Part shown: positions 4,674-11,282 of the stretch, piece by piece | How the letters are laid out: the number at the start of each line of letters is the position of its first letter | How positions within the stretch are numbered: position 1 is the stretch's first letter | NCBI GenBank assembly: GCA_016765335.1 | Contig: JAESQE010000103.1 | Coordinates: forward strand, 1 to 12,823 | DNA: 12,823 nucleotides | Direction of reading: 5' to 3' | DNA from: Planctomycetaceae bacterium | Lineage (GTDB): Bacteria > Planctomycetota > Planctomycetia > Planctomycetales > Planctomycetaceae | Notes under the pieces: generated by a model | What the model was told of the DNA's origin: nothing | Databases searched by the model: none | The model's input: the letters and a program-made list of their open reading frames with translations, nothing else | Made by a program: the position numbers and the translations under genes

Positions 4674-6827
4674 ATGCAAGAAAAGTTTCTTCTTCCGATT
4701 TGCCTGGCGATGAGCATCTTATTGCTCTCTGCTTCACAGGGATCAGCCCAGCCAGTCCCAGAAACCAAGCTTCCCCATTTTATTGTTCCTGGTTACGAAA
4801 CGCAGATGGAAAGTATGAACGATCTGTTTGCTCGGCACCATAATGTTCGAACAAGATGTGCTCTTTGGGATGCCTGGTTGCCGATGTCGGTGCTTTGGCC
4901 CGCGGTTGGAGAAGAGCATTCTGCACAGAAGATGAGAGAGTTTTACCGAGACGTTTTTCTCACGAGATTTGTTGACGCTCAAGGCTACGTCACAATGGAT
5001 CAGCATATGGGATTGGCTCATCCTACCGGTTGGCCTTTTCCGACTTGGCAACAAGCTGCCGGAGCAGGTTGGCACTTCACACATCACGGTGACGGATACG
5101 CACGGTCGCTTGGAATTCCGGTCGCGACAACGCAAGGTTGGAAGCTGGAAGGCATCGAGGAACAAGGGCTTGATCCGATGCAAGGTTTGAAATTGAAGTT
5201 AACTCAACCGCATGCAGTGCTGACGACTCCCGAGTGTAACGCCCATGCATTTGCTGCCCCTTTTATTGTTCTGCAATGGAATCACAAACGCCTTCCGCTG
5301 GATGTTGTGCCTGTTTTGCAATGGACAACGACCGAATTCTCTGAATTCAGTACTGACCGCCAAATGGCAATCACCCCTGAAATTGTTCACGTTATAAATA
5401 CGCTTTCGTTCTCTTCGATACCAGTCCACAAACATCCGCAGTGGAAAGGTTCCATTAAGCAATTACGAATCCAATGGAATAACCCTGCACCAATTCAGAT
5501 CACTGTGCGAGCACTCCACACGGCTGTGGATACCAGACATCCCATTACGAATATCATGTTCGTGAATGGCTCAATAGATTATTTTGATTGGACTACAGAT
5601 GTTGATTTTCTGCAAAAGAACATTTCACGTATGCGCTCTGCGATGAAATACGCAGTCCAAGAATTTTCAGTTCAACAAAATGGCTGTATGCTCGTGCCTT
5701 GGGTTGGACACAACGGCAAGCAAGGATTCGATATCGCGGCAGATGGAAAAAAGACTGTCTATTACGGACAGGGTGTCGGCAATAATTATTGGGACTTACT
5801 CCCCTTTGGTCACAAAGACTGCCTGGGAACCATTTACCTGTTTAATGCATTGAATCAACTGTCGAACCTGGAAGCCGCAATCGCCAATCATCCCGAATGG
5901 AAAATCCCATCGCCCGACCAAGAATACTCCTCTGCACAACTGAGCAAATTAGCCCAACATGTCAAAAAAACATCGACACAGCTATTCTGGAATTCGGCTA
6001 CGAAACGGTTCGTAGCTTGCATTGATATCGACGGAGTCAAACACGACTACGGCTATACTTTTCTTAATTTAGAAGCGATTTATTACGGCTTCGCAACCGA
6101 CGAGCAAGCTCAAGATATCCTGGATTGGGTCGATGGAAAACGTATCGTTGCTGGAGACACTTCTCAAGGCAAGGAAATTTATCACTGGGAATTTGCCCCG
6201 CGAGCAACAACCAAACGAAACATCGAATGGTACGTTTGGCCTTGGACTGGTCCTGAAACGATTCCTTGGGGTGGGCAAGTTCAAGATGGCGGGGCAGTAC
6301 TCGGTTTTTCTTATCATGACATGATGGCCAGACTGAAAACCAAAGGCCCCGATGACGCTTGGCAGCGGATGCAATCGATTCTTTCCTGGTACGATAAAGT
6401 TCATAAACAGGGTGGCTACCGCGAATACTTTTCCAAACCAGGGCGAGGAACGCTCCAAGGCGGAGGCACCGCAGGGGGACTTGGAATTGATCACGAGTTT
6501 TACGAATCCGCTCTTGTTCCACAAACCATGCTGTACGGTTTTCTTGGATTTAAACCACTGCCAGAAGGTTTTGCGATGAATCCGCAGCTACCCAGTTCCT
6601 GGCCTTCGCTCACCATTACGGGAATTCATGTGCAGGATCATGTTCTGAGTATTACGGTGAAAAAGAAGACGATCGAAATCCAGGCTGAGAAAATCGGCAA
6701 GCATCCCTTACGAATCTTCCTTCCAAAGAAAACCAATTCACCAGAATCAAAGACAGTCGCAAAAGAAGACTCCTTGGAAGTTTTAATATTCACCCCGGAA
6801 AATAAAATGGCAATATTTTCTCGATAA
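4674..6827 (+). CDS. Exported six-hairpin (alpha/alpha-toroid) glycosidase-like protein, MGH1/GH65-like
   Basis: A protein of 717 residues. Residues 1-25 are a signal peptide ending ASQGSA, so it acts in the periplasm or outside. An N-terminal beta-rich part (about 30-290) is followed by a helical toroid (about 300-625) with aromatic and acidic motifs typical of six-hairpin glycosidases: DYFDWTTD (302-309), LVPWVGHNGKQGFD (340-353), YYGQGVGNNYWDLLPFGHKD (363-382), YHWEFAPRATTK (503-514), WPWTGPE (522-528) and HEFYESALVPQ (607-617). A short C-terminal beta domain (about 640-710; LTITGIHVQDHVLSITVK) resembles the end of GH65/GH78-type enzymes. The likely role is hydrolysis of a plant or algal polysaccharide or glycoside; the substrate cannot be read, and the Asp and Glu residues above are only candidate catalysts. 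ATG 4674 is preferred because it directly opens the signal peptide; ATG 4644 in the same frame is possible. No transporter or other carbohydrate gene is adjacent. Confidence 0.72.
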   Translation: MQEKFLLPICLAMSILLLSASQGSAQPVPETKLPHFIVPGYETQMESMNDLFARHHNVRTRCALWDAWLPMSVLWPAVGEEHSAQKMREFYRDVFLTRFVDAQGYVTMDQHMGLAHPTGWPFPTWQQAAGAGWHFTHHGDGYARSLGIPVATTQGWKLEGIEEQGLDPMQGLKLKLTQPHAVLTTPECNAHAFAAPFIVLQWNHKRLPLDVVPVLQWTTTEFSEFSTDRQMAITPEIVHVINTLSFSSIPVHKHPQWKGSIKQLRIQWNNPAPIQITVRALHTAVDTRHPITNIMFVNGSIDYFDWTTDVDFLQKNISRMRSAMKYAVQEFSVQQNGCMLVPWVGHNGKQGFDIAADGKKTVYYGQGVGNNYWDLLPFGHKDCLGTIYLFNALNQLSNLEAAIANHPEWKIPSPDQEYSSAQLSKLAQHVKKTSTQLFWNSATKRFVACIDIDGVKHDYGYTFLNLEAIYYGFATDEQAQDILDWVDGKRIVAGDTSQGKEIYHWEFAPRATTKRNIEWYVWPWTGPETIPWGGQVQDGGAVLGFSYHDMMARLKTKGPDDAWQRMQSILSWYDKVHKQGGYREYFSKPGRGTLQGGGTAGGLGIDHEFYESALVPQTMLYGFLGFKPLPEGFAMNPQLPSSWPSLTITGIHVQDHVLSITVKKKTIEIQAEKIGKHPLRIFLPKKTNSPESKTVAKEDSLEVLIFTPENKMAIFSR

Positions 6828-6905
6828 TTAACCAAAACAAGTTCATCTACGAACAGCCGCAAGCTGTAAAAATTCTGATTTGACATCGCGATTAACATCA
6901 GGATC

Positions 6906-7038
6906 AGTTGGAGTTCATGCTTTAGCGTGCATCGGTTGGTGAATGTCTTCAGGCAGATTCTGATCAATCGAAGATGGTAAATCATCCCTCCCCACTGCTA
7001 ATGCAGAGACAAAGCACACTAAAGCGTGAACTCCAACT
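6906..7038. repeat. MITE-like inverted-repeat element, 133 bp, between convergent genes
   Basis: Terminal inverted repeats of 25 bp with two mismatches: 6906-6930 (starts AGTTGGAGTTCATGCTTTAG) and 7014-7038. Each arm contains a smaller near-palindrome of the CACGCT-AGCGTG type. The 83-bp centre has no ORF. It fills most of the gap between the glycosidase-like gene (ends 6827) and the trpG-like gene (ends 7051) and may act as a bidirectional terminator; no U-tract adjoins it. Size and build resemble the element at 3840-3965, though the arm sequences are unrelated. Confidence 0.65.
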
Positions 7039-7050
7039 CTTCTTCTGGTT

Positions 7051-7632
7051 TTATAAAGTGAGAAAGTTTTCCAGCAGTTTAACCCCGGCTTCGGTTAGAA
7101 AACTTTCCGGGTGAAATTGGACTCCATGAATTGGAAAATCACGGTGCCGTATTCCCATCAGTTCGGCAGGTTGGTTTTCATCGGCTGACCAGGCAGTCGG
7201 AATCAGGCAATCTGGAAGCGACTCTTCAGGCACAATCAAACTATGGTACCGCGTCGCGATGGCAGGGTTTTCAATTCCTTGAAACAGTCCCTGATTATCG
7301 TGACGAACTAATGAAACCTTGCCATGCATCATCCGGTCTGCTCGTACAACCTTTGCACCATAAACATCAGCAATCGATTGATGTCCCAGGCAAACACCCA
7401 TTAATGGGATTTCGGGTCCAAATCGACGGATGACATCACGTGACAGTCCAGCTTCATTGGGCGTGCACGGACCAGGGGAAATGATGATCCGTTGCGGTTT
7501 ATATTCCGCAATTTCATCTAACGTGACCTGATCATTTCTTTGGACAACAATTTCCAGAGTCGGATCGATTTCGCCTAATCTTTGAACAAGATTGTAGGTG
7601 AAGGAATCGTAATTATCGAGAACAAATATCAT
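7051..7632 (-). CDS. trpG: Glutamine amidotransferase, anthranilate / aminodeoxychorismate synthase component II
   Basis: A class-I (triad) amidotransferase of 193 residues, the usual length. It supplies ammonia from glutamine to the TrpE or PabB subunit for anthranilate or aminodeoxychorismate. Visible: DNYDSFTYNL (6-15), SPGPCTP (52-58), the nucleophile elbow GVCLGHQ with Cys81, MHGK (102-105), RYHSL (128-132), and the His174/Glu176 dyad in GVQFHPES. All catalytic residues are present. TrpG and PabA cannot be separated by sequence alone, and many bacteria use one protein for both pathways. ATG 7630-7632 directly opens the conserved MIFVLDNYDSF. It lies 23 bp after the second exbD gene on the same strand, so it is probably transcribed with the motor operon although the functions look unrelated; no trpE or pabB is in the window. 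Confidence 0.95.
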   Translation of the reverse strand: MIFVLDNYDSFTYNLVQRLGEIDPTLEIVVQRNDQVTLDEIAEYKPQRIIISPGPCTPNEAGLSRDVIRRFGPEIPLMGVCLGHQSIADVYGAKVVRADRMMHGKVSLVRHDNQGLFQGIENPAIATRYHSLIVPEESLPDCLIPTAWSADENQPAELMGIRHRDFPIHGVQFHPESFLTEAGVKLLENFLTL

Positions 7633-7655
7633 AGAAGCATTCCGAGTATCGTCGA

Positions 7656-8156
7656 TTATTCTTCAGGTCGTCTAGGGGGAGCAAACTTTACTTTTTCGAC
7701 GTATCGAATGACCTGCCCAGTCTGCGGAGAAACGTATCCCGTGCAAGCTGATACTGCTGCAATTGAGTAGCGATAGTGGAGGTTATAATCGGCGTCAATT
7801 TCGACTTCAATCTCTTTGACGAATGGATTATCTCGATTACCGACCAAGCTACCAATTTCTGCATTCAATCGGTCAAACGCCAGGTGATCATTTCCCAGTT
7901 CACGCTGATTCATCTGGATTTCTGCAAGTGTTCCATCTTCATTTGCAATCATCCGGACCTTGATCGGCGGCATGGGGACATCTGGACTTTCGGTCGCTTG
8001 CTGTCCGATGGGCATATTGATGTTAAAATCCCCTTCGATGGGGATAATTTTCAGTGTGAGCATGAAAAAGATCAACAACTGAAAAACCACATCGATCATC
8101 GGCGCCATCTGGGCTTCAATTTTTGTCGCTGAGATTCTCGATTTGCGTATTCGCAT
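7656..8156 (-). CDS. exbD: ExbD/TolR-family biopolymer transport protein (second copy)
   Basis: A protein of 166 residues with ExbD topology: a short basic cytoplasmic start (MRIRKSR), the signature MAPMIDVVFQLLIFFMLTL (17-35) as the single membrane helix with the proton-path Asp22, then a periplasmic domain of about 130 residues. ExbD works with ExbB-type pentamers as the proton-driven rotor or stator of TonB, Tol and related systems. Its C-terminus (VEKVKFAPPRRPEE) is Pro/Arg-rich. It differs clearly from the other ExbD next door, so they are paralogues and not a recent duplication, and may form a mixed dimer. ATG 8154-8156 has AAGG (8164-8167) 7 nt upstream. It lies 77 bp after the first exbD and 23 bp before trpG. 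Confidence 0.9.
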   Translation of the reverse strand: MRIRKSRISATKIEAQMAPMIDVVFQLLIFFMLTLKIIPIEGDFNINMPIGQQATESPDVPMPPIKVRMIANEDGTLAEIQMNQRELGNDHLAFDRLNAEIGSLVGNRDNPFVKEIEVEIDADYNLHYRYSIAAVSACTGYVSPQTGQVIRYVEKVKFAPPRRPEE

Positions 8157-8233
8157 AATTTTACCTTGCCGCTAATTCCCGAGCATTTACCAAGTTGGTT
8201 GACAGTGTTTTATCAGACAGTCTTGAAAATGAT

Positions 8234-8710
8234 TTATCGTATGAGTTGCTTGGCTCGAAGAGAAAACTTTTCAAATCCCGATTCCTGACACAGTTTAATC
8301 AAATCCTGAATTAACCCCGTGGGAGTCTCAGAGTCTGCCCGGATTTCCATGATCATATCCTTATGCCCTCCTGGACCATACAGGGCTTCTGCAACTCGTT
8401 TTTCCTCACGAAGCCGCTTGCCATACTCCAGGATGGGGATCTTAGTATCCCCTTCGAAAATATAAGGGTCTGGATCTGTTTTCTCACCCTTTTTGTCCCG
8501 ATTAAATCCAATATTGATGACGAGAACTTTGTCTCGGGCCACTACTGGAGGACGAGCGAGTTGGTCGCTGGGTAACTTGACACGTTCGTCCGCCTGAGTT
8601 TGTTCGAAGCTGGTCACCATCATAAAAAAGGCAATCAACTGGAACACAATATCGATCATCGGAGTCATATCCGGTTCAATGACCGTTGACTCATGCTGTT
8701 TATATCGCAC
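8234..8710 (-). CDS. exbD: ExbD/TolR-family biopolymer transport protein (first copy), GTG start
   Basis: A protein of 158 residues. Signature MTPMIDIVFQLIAFFMMV (15-32) with proton-path Asp20 forms the single membrane helix, followed by a periplasmic domain rich in charged residues (NIGFNRDKKGEKTDPDPYIFEGDTKI, split around 66-92) and ending in FEKFSLRAKQLIR. The C-terminal part (IMEIRADSETPTGLIQDLIKLCQESGF) matches the conserved ExbD periplasmic fold. The start is GTG at 8708-8710, fixed by a perfect AAGGAG (8719-8724) 8 nt upstream. It lies 119 bp downstream of the exbB-type gene, with a 10-bp inverted repeat in the gap, and 77 bp upstream of the second exbD. It should partner with ExbB in an inner-membrane proton channel. 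Confidence 0.9.
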   Translation of the reverse strand: MRYKQHESTVIEPDMTPMIDIVFQLIAFFMMVTSFEQTQADERVKLPSDQLARPPVVARDKVLVINIGFNRDKKGEKTDPDPYIFEGDTKIPILEYGKRLREEKRVAEALYGPGGHKDMIMEIRADSETPTGLIQDLIKLCQESGFEKFSLRAKQLIR

Positions 8711-8718
8711 CGCGATTT

Positions 8719-8724
8719 CTCCTT
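8719..8724 (-). promoter_or_regulatory. Strong ribosome binding site for the first exbD (GTG start)
   Basis: Minus-strand AAGGAG with an 8-nt spacer to GTG 8710-8708; it decides a non-ATG start with no nearby ATG alternative. Confidence 0.7.
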
Positions 8725-8755
8725 GAGAAAAATGCCTTCTCGGGCTTAGTTATCA

Positions 8756-8805
8756 ATTCGTTTCTACTGTTAATAATCCGCTTACACGATCCCAGAGAAA
8801 CGAAT
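8756..8805 (-). repeat. Inverted repeat in the exbB-exbD intergenic mRNA
   Basis: ATTCGTTTCT (8756-8765) and its exact complement AGAAACGAAT (8796-8805) enclose a 30-nt loop. No U-run follows on the minus strand, so it is not a standard terminator. It could be an mRNA processing or stabilising hairpin that sets the exbB:exbD ratio. Confidence 0.4.
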
Positions 8806-8829
8806 CATGAGACAACTTATCCGGGATGA

Positions 8830-9693
8830 CTATGCCTGTGGTTTTCCAATTGGCAATCGTCCCATCAGACCTTCGCTGACCATGCCGACTTCTAACATGT
8901 ATCGCGAAACTCGATTACGCAGAATGCTGTAAGCAACCATCGCAGGAATAGCGACCGCAAGTCCTTCGAGCGTTGTAAACAACGCAGTCGAAATACCGTC
9001 AGCCAATTCAGCCGGTTTGGGAGCAACAGTCGAAGTTGCAATTTTCTGGAAAGACAAAATCATACCGTAAACAGTACCCATCAGCCCGATCATCGGAGCA
9101 ACCGAAGAAATGAGTGCCAGGTAACTCAGGCGATGTTCGTAATTCATGTTTTCTTCTTCGCCCAGCTCTTGCATCCCTTCAATAGCAGCTGCATAACCAC
9201 GATCAAGGCGACTCATTCCCACGGCCAAAACACGAGCCACGAGTGAATCATCAGCTTTGCACAAATCGTAAGCCCCTTTGTAATCTTTGGCATCCAGCTT
9301 TTCTTTGTACGCATTCACAAAGTCGCTCGGAATGAAAATATCCCGTTTGACTTGCAAAACGTTCATCATGACCAAGGCAACCATCACAAAAGAAAGTGCC
9401 AGCAGAATGGCTCCGAATATCCCGGAAGCCTTAATCATCCATGCTAGAAAGCTTTGCTCTGTTGGGACTTCATCGTCATCGGTTTCGTTAGTTTGCTCTT
9501 CTTTATCAGCTGATTCCACGTCAGCATCTGGCTCTTCTTCAACTTCTGCAACTGGTTCATCTTGTGCGTAAATACTGGAATTTGCTCCCCAAGATCCCGA
9601 GAGCATTCCGCCTGCAATCAAAGTCAGGCATATCACCATCCAGAGACGAAATCGTTTTGCGGTTGCCTGCTCTTTGTCGTTCATCAATTTCAC
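8830..9693 (-). CDS. exbB: MotA/TolQ/ExbB-family proton channel protein with acidic extracytoplasmic linker
   Basis: A protein of 287 residues. Residues 16-43 form a signal peptide or extra N-terminal membrane helix (FRLWMVICLTLIAGGMLSGS). An acidic linker follows at 45-80, with 18 Asp/Glu and one Lys. The ExbB core then shows three helices: 82-115 (FLAWMIKASGIFGAILLALS...), 189-217 (LSYLALISSVAPMIGLMGTV...) and 230-258 (LADGISTALFTTLEGLAVAI...), with the cytoplasmic loop between the first two. The APMIGLMGTVYGMI and EGLAVAIPA motifs are the family signatures. ExbB pentamers carry protons with ExbD to power envelope machines. The N-terminal signal plus acidic linker is absent from E. coli ExbB/TolQ but occurs in some other phyla. 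GTG 9691-9693 is chosen over ATG 9682-9684 because GGGAG (9700-9704) sits 6 nt upstream. It precedes two exbD genes and follows two TPR genes. Confidence 0.92.
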   Translation of the reverse strand: MKLMNDKEQATAKRFRLWMVICLTLIAGGMLSGSWGANSSIYAQDEPVAEVEEEPDADVESADKEEQTNETDDDEVPTEQSFLAWMIKASGIFGAILLALSFVMVALVMMNVLQVKRDIFIPSDFVNAYKEKLDAKDYKGAYDLCKADDSLVARVLAVGMSRLDRGYAAAIEGMQELGEEENMNYEHRLSYLALISSVAPMIGLMGTVYGMILSFQKIATSTVAPKPAELADGISTALFTTLEGLAVAIPAMVAYSILRNRVSRYMLEVGMVSEGLMGRLPIGKPQA

Positions 9694-9699
9694 TGTATT

Positions 9700-9704
9700 C
9701 TCCC
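9700..9704 (-). promoter_or_regulatory. Ribosome binding site for exbB (GTG start)
   Basis: Minus-strand GGGAG with a 6-nt spacer to GTG 9693-9691; the in-frame ATG three codons later would be 15 nt away, so GTG is preferred. Confidence 0.55.
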
Positions 9705-9879
9705 ATTGTGCAAAGTAAGACGCTTAAACCACATTACTTGAAATTCGGTTTTTGCTGTCAGTTACGCATTCGTGTGTAAATATTTTGGTGAACCCCATAC
9801 GGGGACATAGGTTTCGTATCAATCAGCCACTTGCAGTCATAATCTTAACTAATCATCATGACATCGAAGGGCAGGGTAA

Positions 9880-10938
9880 TCAACCACCACTTAGTTTTTT
9901 GGCCCAAGGACTATTAGGGTATTTCGATTCCAAAATCGCCCGTGCCTCATCTGCTCGTCCAGGTTTACCAATCGTAACCCAGAGTTGTGAAAGGTTGTAA
10001 AGGGATTCTGCATGCAAATCCTGTTGGCCAGAGAACATGACATCCACAAGTAAATAGGCAAGCAATGCTTCCTGATTCTTCCCACCTGCTAACAGGGAAG
10101 TTCCACGTAAAATTTGAGTCTGAGCCTGCAATCGCACATCAGATTCGTTGGCCTTTTCGACAACAATATCAAGCAGTTTCAGAGCTTCTTCAGGCTGCGA
10201 TTTGAGATTCAAACAGTTAGCCTTGCCTAGCATTGCTTCCAATTGTCGCTGTTTCGATGCTTCATCCTTTGCGGGACTCTTAATCACTTGTTCAAAGGCC
10301 TGTAATGCCTTGTCGATTTGATTTTGAGCCAACAATACATGTGCTTTAGAAGATTTTGCTGAGAGTTGCTGGTCTGCAAATGGCGAGCGTTCCAACGAAC
10401 TGAACGCTGCTTCTGCTTTGATGTAATCTTTTTGAGCCAGATAGAGTTGGCCTAAAAAGCCTATTGCTTCGTAGAAGCGAAAACTTGTTGCATTAGAATC
10501 TGTAAACTTCTTCATTCTGGCAACAGCATCGGGAAGCCGAGTTTGATCTGCTAATGCAAATTTCGCCAGAACACGAGCAGAAAAGAAATCTATGTCGGTG
10601 CGAATATTTTCAGCAGCTGCGGGCACTTTCGCCTTGGCATCCTGAAGGCTTTTGATCGCTGCCTCGTAGTTGCCAATCTTTTCTTGTCCTATCGCGATGT
10701 TCATTAATGGGGTGTCATCGTCCCATTTGATTGATTGAATATCGTTTGCAGGAATGGTTACATCGGCTCCGGTTTGTGGTTTGATTTTGACTTCAGTCTT
10801 TGAAATCGAAGTGATTTTTCCTGCAATTCGAGTCTCTACAGACTTCCTGGTAATGATATCAAGAGCGAACGCAGGCGATGCAGCCAGTGAGATCATCCAG
10901 GCAACAAGTAATAAGCTGCGAGTGTTTGAGTTATTCAC
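9880..10938 (-). CDS. Secreted tetratricopeptide-repeat protein of the ExbB/ExbD operon
   Basis: A protein of 352 residues. Residues 1-25 are a signal peptide ending SPAFA. Residues 30-76 form a small beta domain (GKITSISKTEVKIKPQTGADVTIPANDIQSIKWDD) of the kind seen before TPR arrays in envelope proteins. From about 77 to the end are TPR-like helix pairs, for example IGNYEAAIKSLQDA, KDYIKAEAAFSSL, QNQIDKALQAFEQV, SQPEEALKLLDIVVEKA and LHAESLYNLSQLW. The domain should lie in the periplasm and bind a protein partner, plausibly ExbD or the large TPR protein encoded upstream. The start is GTG 10936-10938, with GGAG (10946-10949) 7 nt upstream. It lies 98 bp after the large TPR gene and 186 bp before exbB. 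I do not recognise a named family. Confidence 0.82.
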   Translation of the reverse strand: MNNSNTRSLLLVAWMISLAASPAFALDIITRKSVETRIAGKITSISKTEVKIKPQTGADVTIPANDIQSIKWDDDTPLMNIAIGQEKIGNYEAAIKSLQDAKAKVPAAAENIRTDIDFFSARVLAKFALADQTRLPDAVARMKKFTDSNATSFRFYEAIGFLGQLYLAQKDYIKAEAAFSSLERSPFADQQLSAKSSKAHVLLAQNQIDKALQAFEQVIKSPAKDEASKQRQLEAMLGKANCLNLKSQPEEALKLLDIVVEKANESDVRLQAQTQILRGTSLLAGGKNQEALLAYLLVDVMFSGQQDLHAESLYNLSQLWVTIGKPGRADEARAILESKYPNSPWAKKLSGG

Positions 10939-10945
10939 AATAGTA

Positions 10946-10949
10946 CTCC
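10946..10949 (-). promoter_or_regulatory. Ribosome binding site for the secreted TPR protein (GTG start)
   Basis: Minus-strand GGAG with a 7-nt spacer to GTG 10938-10936; no in-frame ATG lies near the signal peptide start. Confidence 0.5.
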
Positions 10950-10992
10950 AAGTATTTTCTCTATAAATTATTTTTTAGCCGTTTTACTTCTA

Positions 10993-11006
10993 CAGGCTCT
11001 CGCCTG
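10993..11006 (-). other. mRNA hairpin with GAGA (GNRA) tetraloop between the two TPR genes
   Basis: Minus-strand CAGGC-GAGA-GCCTG, a 5-bp GC-rich stem closed by a GNRA-type loop, 31 nt after the large TPR gene's stop codon. There is no adjoining U-tract, so it is more likely an mRNA structure than a terminator. Confidence 0.3.
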
Positions 11007-11036
11007 AACTCTTACGCATACAATGTTTTCTGCTTA

Positions 11037-11282
11037 TTATTCTTCAGTGGGAGGTCTCTTTTTACGAACTCGTTTTTTAGTAGTTTCTTCTGCTGGTTTT
11101 TCTGTTCTGGGTCTTCTTTTCTGACTGCTTGATTGCGAAGGTTTCTTTTCAGGATCTCTTGGCTCTTTCGAGGTAGATTTCCTGCGAGAAGAAGGCCTTT
11201 TAGATGAAGATAACGATTCCTCAGAAAAACTCGATGATTCTGTTATTGACTCTGCGGTAGAACGTTTGCCTCCTGATGATTT
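11037..11282 (-). other. Basic, Ser-rich low-complexity tail segment of the large TPR protein
   Basis: This codes the 81 residues after the membrane helix. Runs such as SSSFSEESLSSSKRPSSRRK, SQSSSQKRRPRTEK and KKRVRKKRPPTEE are disordered and basic, like histone-H1-type or SR-type tails. If the N-terminal TPR domain is periplasmic the tail faces the cytoplasm, where it could bind nucleic acid or be phosphorylated; if the orientation is reversed it could meet the acidic linker of ExbB. Neither is shown by the sequence. Confidence 0.6.

Noticed and set aside
6064..6579. Long overlapping open frames on both strands inside the glycosidase-like gene
   Set aside because: They lie wholly within a well-supported coding sequence, have no domain motifs or ribosome sites, and read as compositional shadows.
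9793..9804. Hairpin CCCC-ATAC-GGGG downstream of the secreted TPR gene as a terminator
   Set aside because: The stem is only 4 bp and no U-run follows on the minus strand; exbB is probably read through.
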